Notes under the pieces: model-generated | The model's database searches: none | What the model saw: only the letters and a program-made list of their open reading frames with translations | Told to the model about the DNA's origin: nothing | Assembly (NCBI GenBank): GCA_013400155.1 | Contig: VXBM01000133.1 | Span: forward strand, 891,482-955,481 | Direction of reading: 5' to 3' | Origin: Helopsaltes ochotensis | Lineage: Eukaryota > Chordata > Aves > Passeriformes > Locustellidae | Length of the DNA: 64,000 nucleotides | In this document: piece by piece, positions 1 to 12,874 of the stretch | Layout of the letters: every line of letters starts with the position of its first letter | Numbering within the stretch: position 1 is the stretch's first letter | Translations under genes and position numbers: made by a program

Positions 1-953
1 CTTTATGTTCAGGCTGTAGTCCAGAAGTCTTAAAGTTTCTTTCTCATTTTAAACTTCTGGAACGTTTTGGCTGAGTATGAGAGCTCAAAGTGCAAATACA
101 AAAATAAATTAAGAAATTTTTCAGGTTCAATCTTTTCAATCTGTTTTTCTCCATACTGTGTTCCAGCATCCTGTGTTTTCTCTTTGCATTCCATTCCCTA
201 AAAGCCTCTTCTAGTTTCAGAAACTGTTTAAATGCCTATTTTATGACTAGCATAATATTCAAAGGTCTCACAACTTTCGGGGCACTGAAACTGTAGTATT
301 CCCTTCACTGCATTTCTCTAAAAGTGAGGGAGAGGCACAGATGGGAAAAGTGGCTTCTGTGCATGTGTCCTGTAGCTTTTGTCCAATACACCATAAATTT
401 AATCCTAGCTCAGCCTTGGCTTTCAGCATGGGAAGCCCTATCAGCCAGGCTGAAAACAAGTAATTGTTCAGTAACAGGGAGTGATACCCCTCTTACCCTT
501 GTGTTTACTAACAGAACTTTAACGTGGTTGGTTGTGCAACGCTGAAGGAGAGGCAGAGCTGTTATTTTCATTTCTTAGATGACGAATTGAAGCGTGGTGA
601 GGTTGCCACTTGCCGCAGTGTTTGTGCAGAGCCTCTGGGTGAGCCTGATGCTCCACGGCCTATGGCTGGTGCTCCGGAGCGTTGATCATCTTTTCATGAC
701 AAACTACTAGTACATACAGCATGTACCAAGCCTTTGTGGAGAGATCTATCACAGCCACTCAGGAAATTTTTTCTACAGTTCTCTCACTCCTAGGGAAGAA
801 AGAAAAAAAAAACATCTTAGGTCTCGTCTGCTTTGAAGTGAGGTTTCTGTGTTTATATGTTAAAACACAACCTGTTTGTGTTGTGGAACTTCAGAAAAGT
901 TCTAATCTCTTATAAAGATTTGAACTTCAGAGTTCTGTTTGGCACCTTTACAG
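1..953. other. Non-coding stretch, nothing recognised
   Basis: AT-leaning single-copy-looking DNA. Only short overlapping open frames occur on both strands and none has protein-family character. No interspersed repeat was recognised. The last bases form a pyrimidine-leaning acceptor-like sequence that ends in CAG before the candidate microexon at 954. Confidence 0.6.
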
Positions 954-977
954 AATCCCTTTCAAGCGTACGCCGCC
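954..977 (+). CDS. Candidate 24-nt coding microexon (NPFQAYAA), gene unknown
   Basis: The sequence shows an acceptor-like CTTTACAG ending at 953, then 24 nt, then a GTGAGTG donor from 978. In phase 0 the segment reads NPFQAYAA. It holds four CpGs in 24 bases, striking in DNA where CpG is otherwise rare, and this is the main reason to suspect selection. NPF is the known core of EH-domain-binding peptides, but three residues prove nothing alone. An alternative acceptor at 929-930 would give a 47-nt exon in which the same frame stays open. The 24-nt form is a multiple of three, as expected of a cassette microexon. I do not recognise the gene, and a chance pseudo-exon is quite possible. Confidence 0.25.
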
Positions 978-2137
978 GTGAGTGAAAATACACCATGAAC
1001 TTAACTGGAAAAGGGAAGAGACCGAGATTGAGAACAGTAATTTCCTGCCCAGGTGACACCTAGAGGGCAAGTTCGGGATACAGACAGGCATTGTTCTTGG
1101 AAGCACCTTATGTGTGTGAAAGAAGAGGGGAAATTGAAAATTATCCTCTTACTATCTTTTATGAAATAAAAATACTGGAAATCAGAAAGATTTTGCCAGC
1201 TGTGAGTGCAGAAGTCATAGCAGGATGCATTTTACTGGAGGCCCCTGGTCCCCGTGTTGTCATTATCCCTTCAAGGTGCGAGACAAACCAGGAATGTAAA
1301 GCGTGCGTGCTTGATTTTCTCCACCTACCCTTTGCATCCCAAGGCTTTCATTTTCAAGAAGCCAGAAAGAAATTGAGATTTCGACTGTATTGTTTAAAGA
1401 CTAAACCAGAAATCTTCATCTCTGATTTGTTCCACCATATCCCTCTGAAATGAATGTCTGCTGAAAAAATTCGATCTGGTGGAAGTCCACTTGTGCAGTC
1501 GTTATAAGCTGGTGAAGGGTTGGCTCTGCAACTTTTGAGTTTGGAACCAAGGCCTCATTCCAGCTCTCTCTCAACTTCTGTATTGGCTTTAGTAGCATTG
1601 GGCCCAGTATGAACCTTTGTGGTACTTCTGAGACGCCTAAAAGTTCTGGTGACGATTTGTTATGGCAGCTGGTCCCCCAGCTGCTCCTGTCATGTTCCCT
1701 CTGCTTCAATCTCCCTGTGTTTACAAGGGTGCTAAAGAAAGCTGGGCCAAGCCTGAGGTCTCCTGGGCCACCTGAAGGTCTGTTTGGACCTCTGTCTTCC
1801 ACTGGAGTCCCTTTCTTGTTTTAAAGAAAATTGTACTTACTTATGTAAGTATTATTTAATATTATAAAATTATACTTACTTATACTTACTTGCCTTAAAG
1901 TTTCATCAACTTTCCAATGAAGCCTGGGGGCCAGAAAAAGGATTTGCAAACAACTGTGTGCAAATACACTTAGAAAAAAATGATCACCTCAGAGAAACTG
2001 ATTTTTAATGATAACATAGGGTAGTATTGCCATTAGTGGAGATTGAATTTGGTATTGGTGACATTTTTACTGCTTGGGGTTTTTCCACAGTGTTTTTCCA
2101 GATCTTATTAATGATTCTCTGGGTTTATAGCATTCAT
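978..2137. other. Non-coding stretch with TACTTACT direct repeats
   Basis: No supported gene on the + strand. TACTTACTTA-type repeats occur around 1838-1890 in AT-rich sequence. On the minus strand the same repeats create several GTAAGTA donor-like sites, one of which bounds a possible 34-nt minus-strand exon (1890-1923) described among the findings. Confidence 0.55.
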
Positions 2138-2362
2138 CAAAAAAACCCCAAACAAACCCAACCCACCCTCAACACCCCCCCCAACAACAAAAACAAAAAA
2201 CACAAACAAAACCCAAAAAAACTAACGAAAACCAAACAAAAAACAAAACAAAAACCCACCACCACCAAAGAAAAAAAAACCAACCAAAAAAACCTCCCAA
2301 ACAACTAAACCAAATCAACAACAAAAAAAAACCACCCCAACACAACAAAACCAAACCCCCAA
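2138..2362. repeat. A/C low-complexity tract (~225 bp)
   Basis: The + strand is almost only A and C for about 225 bases, with very few T or G. It is an irregular mix of AAAC, CCAA, CCCA and CAACAA units and not a pure microsatellite. The complementary strand is G/T-rich. Open frames through it are composition artefacts made of Asn, Lys, Pro, Gln and Thr. Irregular A/C tracts like this are common in neoavian genomes, where they may derive from decayed A-rich tails. Confidence 0.95.
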
Positions 2363-5300
2363 GAATGGTCAGCTGCCCTATGATCAAGTCACTTTATCTG
2401 AGATGGGGAACTACCATGTACAAGTTCTCCTTTTAAATAAGACAGCAAAGTCTCTTGAAACAGTGGGAGAATTCTGCTCTGGTCTAGAAAATGCCGAAGC
2501 AATGCTTTCAACATTAAAGGAAGACAAAGTTTTGTTAAATGAGTGTATTTTAAAACAATATAGAGAATCACAGCTTCTACTATGCTGCCCATGAGGAGCA
2601 GAGTCAACATTCTTTAAAAAGCAAGACTGTGGTGAATAAGGACTTTTGTTTCCTCCAACAATAAGTCAGAAGGACCTACTAAAAATGAGAGAAAATAACT
2701 AAGCCCTTGAGCTCACACATTTCCTGAAGGGAATCTGTAGAGAACTTCAGTGAATTCAGTTGAGGACGGGGTGTGAGGAGACACCAGCTTACAGGACTGG
2801 GACCTCCTGACTTCATGGACAAGCTGTGAATCTTTTCATTACACAAGCTCTGAAGTGCTCATACAATGAAAATTGAATAATGGTTTCTTAAAAGTTGCAT
2901 CTTTCAACTCTGCAACTTTTAACTATATTTAGTACAAAAACTTGCAGAGAAGTTTTTATTTTTCGAAGTGAAAGACTTTTTTTTACAAGAGGTTTTCAAT
3001 GATTTTAATAATCTACTTCTTCTTAAGTACCATTGTGCTAGTTGACATTCCTTGGGCTGAGAAGGTGGCAGTGCAATTCTCTGATAGGAAATTTTACCCA
3101 AAGTTCAGTATCTGTAGTGTACATCTACTGTCCTTCTGTCCTACCTGAAGTACACAGTAGAACTGTACTTTTTGCAGGATTGTTTGTTTTTGTTTCCAGT
3201 GGTGGTCTTAGAGAAAGGTCTGTCAGATAAAGTCCTGAAAGAGGCTGAAAGGATGGGAAGTATTACCAAGTAATGATGGACATTTACATGCTTCTGAAGA
3301 GATCTGACTCTTACTCCATTTTCTTTTCATAATGACTGCAAGCAAAGACACAGTTAGGCTTCTTCAGTGACATCTATTTGATCCTAGTTAAGTAGGGATT
3401 TCAAGAATTCTTCTCGAAGTCACTGCCTGTGCCAGAAGAGCATGAATTTAGACAGAGCAATGAAATAAAACGAAAATATCCCTTGATCTTTGCAAAGTAG
3501 AGTATAAGCTGCCTAGGCACTGCTTGCTGATAATTCGCTTTTTAAGGTGTGCCCATAATCCATTCAAAAATACAGTTGAGAAGTTACTAGAATTGCAGAG
3601 AGAAGTATTTAGAATTTCAGCAGTGCTGAAGTCAAGACGGGACATTTCTTTGCCAAGGGGAGACTGGCATCTTAAAATCATCACTTTTCCCTCCTTGCTG
3701 TTGTTAATTGTGTGCAGTGCTTTTATATCTGAGTGCTGAAGAGAAGAATGTGTTATGTATGTTTGGTAGACCTTCGGGAGAGGCAGTTTGCCTCCTTGTT
3801 TTATGTATTTTACACTGTACATTGATGTCTCACACAGCAGTAGGAGAAGGAAAAAGCAATAAGAAAAGTGGTAAAATATTGATCATGGAAGAAAAAAGTA
3901 AAGACATGCTCATAAAACTCTGAACATTCATAGAGCATCTCAGGAGGAGCATTAAAACCAGACCTCTGTCTAGCTAATTTCATAAAAATGGAATAGATTT
4001 CACATGGGTGGTACATCAAATGGCTTTATGCTATGACTTATATGGATGTTGCAGTGGGATGCATGATATCTTGTAATAGTGGAGGAGCATGTATTAGACA
4101 TTATATTTTCTGCACCTGCTGAAATTTTTTCTTTCATATGTATTTGGCCTACCTTGGCTGACCCACACTTTTTAAAAAAGTTACACCTTTGCAGTTTGTC
4201 TCTTGGAAACAAAGTGGCATTTTTAATGACAATACATTTATCTGCTACTAGCATTTTTTAGATTCAGAAAAAAGGAAACCTTGAATTAAGTATAAAATGC
4301 ACATAAGTGGTCTACTGATAAACTTTCTGAGCTATATTTTATCCTGCACCATGATTCAAAGTCTTTTAGCAGCTTTTTGAGGATTTATTCCTCATTTGTA
4401 TCTGGTTATTCGCGTACCTTTTGGCTACACTTCAGTATTTCATCAGTCCACAAGGCATCCATAGCAAGGGCAGAATTGTAGAAAGCCCTACAACAGCCCC
4501 TGTGTGGGCATGGAGCATCTTGTGAGGAAACCAGGACGTGGGTGAGAAAGAGAAGAAAGGCTGCTGCATGTGCACGTTGGTTTGGGATTGAGATGCTCTT
4601 GTGAGTGTTTTCTGTAATGAACACCTGGGATCTGTGCCCCTCATTCTAGCTCATATCTCTGTGGCCTGGGAAAAAGTCTGGCCTCCCTATTCTAGCACTG
4701 GCCTTTGGGAGGGAGCCAGCAGGAAGAAGAGATTCAACAAAGAGCTGCTGGTTCCGAGACAGAGGTACTCACCCCGTGTCCCATGCATCCTCTCACACAT
4801 CACCTAACACAAAAAAAGGCACTTGTTGGTCCTGTTCTGTTGAATCCCACAACCCAGGAGCTGCTCTGTCCATCCTGAGCCAGGGCCCAGCCCTGCATGC
4901 AGTGTCAGAGGGTTCTCCCTGGTGCCCAGCTCCCTTTCTCTGGGTGCAGGTAGAGGCAGATCCGGTGTGTGCCTCGCTGTAGGGCAGTCCTTCGGACAGC
5001 GTTCCTCCCCTATCTCCCACCTCTGCTCATTTCACCACTACCCAAAGGCAAAACCTTAGTTGGGTTACTGTTACTGAGTGGGTAGTTTATTACTACGTAG
5101 ATTTTCTTTGTCTGAAGGTCTGCTATTCATTCTGGGTGGAGGTGTTTGGCTCCAGTCACATTTATCTGTCTGTGTCCACATTTCAAGGATTTCCATGGTA
5201 GTGACATTTCCATTACAGGAATTTGAAGAATGTTCAATTATATACAGGCCATGAAACATATTTACTTTTTTTCCCCCTTTTTTTTCTAATGTCTGCCAAC

Positions 5301-8300
5301 TGTTCTCTGCCAAACTTTAAACTAGGCTGCCATGGCTCTTAAGATTTTAATTTTTTTTTTTTTACATATTTGCTATATTGTTATATACACGTAGCGCACG
5401 CACAAATAAAAGCTCATACCGTAGTATTAGATTGACCAGATTTTATCTGGAGGATTATTGTAGGCCTGTTTCTAATTTATATAATGTTTTTGTTAATAGC
5501 AATACCTCTTTTAAATGCCCAATAAAATAATGTAACATTAATTTAAATAGAAATTTCAGTCATTTTAGATATCCCCCCATTATAACAGGTCAGGCTTTTA
5601 ACAGATGTCTCAATAACTTTGCTATTAGCAGGAATATTTCGTGAATTAAAATCGGGCCTCTTTGTCTCTGTCACTCGTTGAAATGACCTACATATTTGGC
5701 AGATGGAGAGGACTTGCTTGTGCATTAGTACTGCTGGGGTAGGGTTTTTTCGGCTGTGTATTTTTGGAGAAGAGAGGAGGATTTAACATAAGTTAACATA
5801 GTTTATTTTTTATTAATACCATACTTCAGTTGCTCTTTACAGAAAAATCATATTAGGCACATCTTGCCTTTTAAGCATAGAAAACATCTAGGACATTTCT
5901 CCTGGGCACTAGACTCCTGTCTTAATGTAAACCTTTCAGTGAAGCAGTGGACAACTTTTTGCAAGCGTGTGGACTAATGGGGCTGGAGCGGAAGGTGCAA
6001 TAACTCAGCTGCTGCAGAGGTCCTAGAAGAAATCTCCTCCGGAGACCTGAGCACTTTCCAAACCTTTCTGGGGTGTTGATTTTTGTGATTAAGTATTTTC
6101 ATTCCCCTTCCTGGCATAGAGTGTGCTTTTAAGCGAAGGGTTTCGCCTAACATGGCTCTCTGACACATTGCTGTGCTGGCACATGACTCTGTTTTCTTTG
6201 AAGAATCAAGAAGGACCTCGTGAGCTGAATGGCAGCAGAGCCCGAGTCCTGCTGCAGGGAGGCAAACTCTGGAGAGAGATTTAGTTGTAGATGGGGCCCG
6301 CTTATCTCCTGCAAAATCACTCTCTGGCGACCTGTGCATTAGTGCAAGTAGAAATTATTTCTTATTATTTTTGTTCTAAGTTTGATTGAAATGTAACTAA
6401 TTACAGGAGCAAGTAGAAAAGCTCGACACATGAATGCGCTGCCTGAGCAGGCAATATATCCCACAGTCATTAATCAAAGGTAAAAAACACCTGGGATCAA
6501 GTGAAGTTACTTAAGGGATACATTTGACTCCCCAACTCAGTTTATTCTAAAGCCCAAGTCAAGGAATGATACTAAGTTTCTACAATTTCCATTGACATCC
6601 CAGAGAGCTGCAAGTTTTTAGTATTTTTCAAGTTAGACTATTTGCTGTCAAGTATATCAGTACTGTCTGATCCAATTTAAGGGCGTTTAGCCAACAAGTT
6701 CAGAAAAAAGCAAAATTAGTATTTAGAGCCATTACAATGATATTCTATTGCCAAGGATTTTCCCTGTCTGCAAGGAAATTTAACTTTTCTTGCCCAGTGA
6801 GAACAGCCTATAGGCCAGTTGGCAGCCAGGAGTGCTTTACCGGTCATCTCTCAAGCCTTAAGGATATTCCAGGAACTGAAGAGGCAAATCAGGAGAGGTG
6901 TTAGGTTATCATAAACCTGTCATAACCTAGCACTCTTCCCCTGGCCTGGACTCCCTAGGACTCTAAGTGGGAATATCAGTTGAATTGGTTATCTGGTTAT
7001 GGTGGTGGTGATGATGACAGCAATGAATACCACAGTTTTCAGCTCTTAACTAAACTAGTTGCTCAGGAGAATATGAATAAATTCATACAAGGGACTTGGT
7101 TCTCCTTCTTGGAATTTTAGGTCTTCTTGTAAATTTATTCAAGTAGAATCTTAAGTCTTATCTGGAGTGATACGGTCTGGTGCATTTAAACTCAAAGTGT
7201 ACTGTTTTAAGGAGTTTCCAGGGATATAGGAGCTGCCTTAATTCCACCTGGAACCTGCTCTGTTATATGGTTTGCACCTGGGTGCTATCAGAGGAAAGTG
7301 GCTGAGAAGAAAGCATACACCTTTTCAAAGGGAACGTCAATTCTTGAGGTGAAAACAAGTAAATCATTGGGTTAATAATTGTCTAGCTGGGTATTGTGCT
7401 GTCTCTGAAGTGAGAAAGAGGGTTTCTGATTTACTAGAGATTTTCCTGTAACAGGGATGGAAACACAGCCCTGCAGAATATCGCTGGATGATTATTTGTG
7501 TGTCTAAGTAAAAGTGTTGTCTTTTAACTCCTTTTTTGTCTTGGACAAAGAATGGCTGTAAGGAGTGTGAAAGACACTTAGGCAGAGACAACAGGGGAAG
7601 GGATGTGGTACATCCTGCACCCATTAACACTGTCAATTAGCACCATTTATCTTGAAATTTGTCCAGCTTGGAACACCAAGTATGTACATCAGGGTTTGGG
7701 CCAGACAGAAACATAGAAAATGATGGTATTTGTGGAGACACCAGCCAATGTGGGGGAGAGAGCAAAGGCGCACAGTAATTCTAGAAAGAGCTGCATTTTT
7801 TGTGTGTGTGAAAATTTGATTATAAGATTATTCTTCAACATAAACACAATTCTCTAAAGACTTATTAATGCTTCAGTAGCATAGTGGAAAGACTCTAGTG
7901 CAGTCCGCTTTAATAGCTTTCTGGCTTGAACCCCAATACATAATGTTCTAGTAATAGTTTATGGGTGACTGCAATAAATTGGTAGCAAGTGTTTTCCATT
8001 TTTTGGCTCTTCTTATCAGTTCTGCTGGTGGAACATTTTGTTTTGAGAATATTGCAAAGGCAATTGATCTGCTTTGGATACGCGCTCTAGAGTTTTGCGT
8101 CTTTTAAAATACGTGTATATGTGAGCTTTTTCCCCGTGTCCCGAGATGTGCTGCACAAAGCTGGGGGCCACTGAAATGTTACAGGGGATCTGAGCAGTTG
8201 GTTAGACCCAGCAGGACTCCACCTACCCTAACTAATGCTCTGCAAGGACTGCCAAATAGGCAGAGCTTTGCTCCCCCCTCCCACTTCCCTTCCCAATACT

Positions 8301-10532
8301 TTCATTGTTCTAGTCTTTTCATGCAGCAGTGGAAAATCTGTTCCTGTCCGTGCAGGAATAAAGATCTTTCACACAGGTTCACTTTAGACCCAGGTGGCTT
8401 TTTCAAATACAAAGAAACATGGAATATTTTACATTTAGTGGTTAGGGAAAAGAGCCACTTTTGATTAGAGATGGGCCTTATATGGTCACCTTTGATTTCT
8501 ATTGGATTTGGAGCTGAACTTAACTGTAATTACAGAGTGAAATTCCATGGCCTCTATTATGCAGGAGCTGTCCCTCTTGGTCTTCAAATCAATTAATTCA
8601 CAGCTCCAGATCATCTCTATAGCCAGGCTAATTGAAACAGCCTGCTTTCATCTCCATTCTCAAGACTAGAAGAAGAGTTGGGTAGCTGAACCCAGGCTGG
8701 AAATGTCTAGCTGTTTTCTATGTGTCAGAGACCAGACAAAACCCACCAGCCTGATTGCCTCTGGATTCCAATCCTCTGGATATGACAAATAAAGTCAAAA
8801 GTACCAAGAGAATAAGCAAACATTATCCAGTGGATTTTGCCACTGAACGTCCTGTGCCTGTTCCTGGCCCCATTATATTTCTTTAAGCTGCTCTCATGCT
8901 GACTCTTTGCATAATCGTCCAACATAGTTTGTAGATCAGATTCAAAATGAAAATAGGTACATTTCTCCAAGATAACATTAAACACATGTAAAATTAAAGG
9001 ACAGCTGAGTGCTTCCTTCATTCCTTTAATCTTCTGCATGTACTGGAACATTTGTTTTATATAAAGGTTATATTGTAAAAATGCTGGACTTGGGGCAAAA
9101 ATCAAATTTTAAAGAATGTAAACTGAAGTCTGGAGATCACTAAAGTACAGAGTGAATAGATACTCAAGAAATATTTAAAGTAACTGAACGTGGACTTTGC
9201 CCAGTTAAAGTATCCCAAATGACAGCAGGGGAGTCAGTTTGTCATACAAAGCTGCAGACAGAGAGCTGGAGATGAACAGAAAGTACTGAAAATCTGGCCT
9301 TGCGACAATAAATGGAAGTGTTAAGTGGATGAGAGAGAGCATTGACAAGGGAAGTTAGAAATGGAGAAGTGCAAAATGAGGGCTGTCATACCAGAACCGC
9401 TTCTAATGGTGTTTACATTGTCATAAGCCTAATAAATGTGGATATTTCTTCTCTGATGCATACCAGTGATATTATAAAAGCGTGTTATGGGCTCACAGGA
9501 AGAGAAGAGCATCTCAGTAAAAGGGTATGCAAGTTGGACTCTGACCACAGAGCCTTAGTGCTACTTCTGAGCAGTTCCCGTCCTGCAGCTCTGCGCTGCT
9601 TTCATTGCCTTTTGTGAACGTGGATCTCTTTTTCTTGTTGCTTACTTATTTAACTGTGTTATTAAGATAAACCTATCAATTGCTTGGGAATGCTGCCTTA
9701 AACAATTTGATTTCCTTATTTTCCAAGAGGAAAAGCCTCAGAACCATGTTCAGATACAGGTCTGGGAATCTGTTGCATATTTTATTCATGTAGGATCTGC
9801 AGTTTTCCATCCTTCTTTCTTTGTAAAAGAGGACAGCTTACAAGCACTGCTGCTAATGATGCCCTAGGCTGGCTCTTTATCTCCACAAAGTGAAATTTGT
9901 CCCATTTCAAACTAAGGATTCTGGGCACAGTTGTCCAATAGGTAATTTCCCATGATAAACATTATGGTAACTGGAGTTATCATTCCACAGCACTGAACTT
10001 TCAATGTCTTTTATTAGTGCATCACAGGAATCATACAGGAAGCAGCAGCAATCAGATGTGCCCATTGTTATTAATTTCTATTGTGCAAAAGCAAAAATAC
10101 ATGAAAAATTTACAGAATAGATGGCCCTGTATTTGTAATCATTTATATTATTAATATGCCCTTAAAATAGATGTGCAAGAACAATCAGGCAACTTCAAGA
10201 CCAAAGAGGGTAATTGAAGAAAAATAGCTAAAACCCCATTTCCACAAAAAATCCTAATTTTTTGTGCTTCACTTATTTATTGAGCAGTTTGTTTATTTTT
10301 TTGGAGGATCAGGTTTGCAAGTGTATGTTTAGAAAGCTACTCACGTTACCGACAATCAGTAAGGTCTAGTCTAATAGATACTAAAATGACCATAATAGTT
10401 AAATTAGCGAAATTCAAAAATTTGGTGATGTTGAGAATGAGCAGCGAGTAGCCCTGCAAGAAGACTTAGTGAGGTTTGGTTCAAATTGTCTGCTCTGGTT
10501 TATAGAGGGCAATATTTTTCTTGATTTTGGGG
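2363..10532. other. Long non-coding stretch, no repeat family recognised
   Basis: About 8 kb of AT-leaning DNA with short T or A runs (for example 5350-5363). The open frames do not exceed about 130 codons, have no recognisable domain, and overlap on both strands. No CR1, LTR or SINE copy was recognised. Nothing here could be supported as a gene or RNA. Confidence 0.55.
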
Positions 10533-10562
10533 GTTTGTTTGTTTGTTTGTTTGTTTGTTTTT
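10533..10562. repeat. (GTTT)n microsatellite
   Basis: Seven uninterrupted GTTT units with a short T extension. Confidence 0.97.
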
Positions 10563-11108
10563 GATGTTTTTGGGTGTTGTTTTGTTTTGGTTTTTTGATA
10601 GGTCAGAAGCAGAGAATTTGCAGGAGAGTGTTCTTTTCTTGATGTGTGTTCCTTTTACATTGAACTGTATTTCTCCGCTGCATAAAGTGGACTACTTACA
10701 ATGCCATGATGTGTTTGGAATAAACAGTAGAGTGCTATATTTCACTGCAAGTTCTGTCTATAGAAAGTTCTGGCTCTCAGATCAGCTGTTTACATTTTTC
10801 TGAAAAAGCTTCCATCTGTTACGTCAAACTTGTTAATATAGGTCCTCAGGATACAATAACATTAATGCTTTAAGTATCCAAATGAAATGTCAGTGTCCAG
10901 TCGCAGATCCCAATTTCAAATGTGTCAGTGTCCTGAATCCACCTCTCTTTACTAACAGGCCATTTAATAATCCGTGTAAGTATCTGTGGATGTCTAAGTC
11001 TTTGAAGGTCTGTGGGGGTCCAGATGTACAAATGCAGTTACAGCAGCAAATCCTCACGAAAGCTTTTCCACCACGCTAACATGACCACATAAAATTTGGC
11101 CTCATTTC

Positions 11109-11124
11109 TTTTTTTTTTTTTTTT
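11109..11124. repeat. Poly-T run (16)
   Basis: Uninterrupted T homopolymer on the + strand. Confidence 0.97.
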
Positions 11125-11281
11125 CGGCTTCCCAGCTACAACCACCAAGACCTATTTAGAGTGAAAATAGGCTCGGTAAGGGAAGTCTCCAAGCTTCATG
11201 TTGCTCCCAGTGAAGTCAACAGCAAAGAGATTGCATTAATACAGATATACCTTACTTGCATGTATATTTTGGCCCTCATTT

Positions 11282-11298
11282 AAAAAAAAAAAAAAAAA
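11282..11298. repeat. Poly-A run (17)
   Basis: Uninterrupted A homopolymer on the + strand. Confidence 0.97.
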
Positions 11299-11336
11299 GA
11301 AACCCCATAGACTGTAAAGTTTGTCTTGTTTCTTTT

Positions 11337-11356
11337 TTGTTGTTGTTGTTGTTGTT
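11337..11356. repeat. (TTG)n microsatellite
   Basis: About six and a half TTG units. Confidence 0.95.
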
Positions 11357-12742
11357 ATGGTATGAATTCCTTCAATTTAAAACATAACTGAGTCCTTCAT
11401 ATTTTATTTCTTGTATGAGCTACTGTAATTTATTATTATAGTGGCCATTCGACTAGAATGAAGATGTATGCCCCTCTTTTGATCCTTGTAAAGATGAAGG
11501 GTGAAATGTAAGTTTGTTATATTACCTTTCTTGTTTCTACTCTTTTGTATCCATGGTTTTTTAATTTACATTGCATTGTGAATGAAAACCCTTATCTTCT
11601 GTAATGTTTTTTTCCTGCCACTCAAATTTTGCATCAACACAAAGGGTTTGTTCTTCCGTTTGTGTTCAGTATTTGGTCACGTTCATTATGAGATGTATCT
11701 ACAATACACAGATCACGTTCAGAAAATACCATTTCTCACTGTGTTTTCCTCGATATCTTATTATTAAGGGCTGTTTTTTAGTGGATAGAAATCCATTCTA
11801 TGCATAAAACTGCATTCAAATGAGGTTTACACATCTAATCATACCTATTTTTATTCCAAAATGCTCAGTGATCAACAGTAATTTCAAGTACAATGGTTAT
11901 AGATCATTTGAGTCCTAAACACAATGGCATTGGTTAAATAGGACCATGCAGAGGGTTAATGGTACAATAATAATTAAAATAATCCTCTTCAATTCCGTAA
12001 TAACTTTGGCCACATGCCTTCATCCAACCCCCAACACCACCCTCATGTACTCTTTAAAAAAATATTCACATTACAGACAATCTTGTGTAACAGATTAACA
12101 TAACATATCTGGAACATTACTCAGATTTTTGGGCAATGGCAATCTGAACATGTTCATAAGTTTAGCTTTTTCTCTGCAGCATCCTGCTGTTAAGTCCTGA
12201 CTTTTTCTAGCTGGGCATGACTCCACATAACAGGAAAGTGCTGCCTGTGGTGTCACAGGGAGGGTTGGTTAAGTGTGGGCATTGGAGGAGCTCTGCTGAA
12301 CAGAAATACTCAACGTTTTAAGGGGCTCACACAGGTAAACACTATTGGAAGGACTGAAATTTTACACTCACATTCAGATTTGAATGGCCATGATACCTAT
12401 CTGGTGGATTATTTTAGTTGTGATAGTGGATTACACAGATGTGGATGCAAAGGTGGAGGATATACAAGAGAGATGTTAAAAAGGCAGGATTTTTTTTTTC
12501 TTTGAAAAATAAGATGATGTAATGTCTCTGGGTTGGAAACAGAAATTTAAGCATTTCTTGCAAAAGACTGGAAGTTAGGAAGCCTTTTATTTTCTTCAGT
12601 TCTTTATCTCACCCTGACTTGTTTTTCTAATAGCTTTTTGCTCTCTTATAAAGTAGAAATCCTACCAGTGAGATTTGTGGTGGGAAGTGTTTGGGGCACC
12701 AGTTATTATTGTTGAAGCATGATACAGCCTTCAATTTGATGT

Positions 12743-12745
<3 letters not shown>

Positions 12746-12833
<88 letters not shown>

Positions 12834-12834
12834 N

Positions 12835-12873
<39 letters not shown>
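12746..12873. repeat. 128-nt poly-T tract containing one N
   Basis: An almost pure T run with a single undetermined base at 12834. No retrocopy body was recognised on either side, so it cannot be assigned as the tail of a minus-strand retroposed gene. Its length is probably not reliable, because homopolymers of this size are hard to sequence and the N marks an unresolved consensus. Apparent poly-Phe and poly-Lys open frames across it are artefacts. Confidence 0.95.

Positions 12874-12874
<1 letters not shown>

Larger units (their letters stand above)
10563..12745. other. Non-coding stretch with homopolymer and TTG runs
   Basis: Contains a 16-T run (11109-11124), a 17-A run (11282-11298) and a TTG trinucleotide repeat (11337-11356), all listed separately. 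The 16-T run followed by CGGCTTCCCAG acts as an acceptor-like sequence before 11136, with a GTAAGG at 11176. Sequence around 11190-11235 ('ctcccagtgaagtcaac') recalls an old archosaur/turtle repeat but is too short to be sure. No gene supported. Confidence 0.55.

Noticed and set aside
2027..2387. Open frames rich in Asn/Lys/Pro/Thr (+) and Gly/Trp/Phe (-)
   Set aside because: Pure composition effect of the A/C tract.
4770..4818. Minus-strand 31-nt block between a TTTTTTTGTGTTAG acceptor and GTGAGTACC donor
   Set aside because: Splice-like on both sides but too short and without CpG or peptide character to separate it from chance pseudo-exons.
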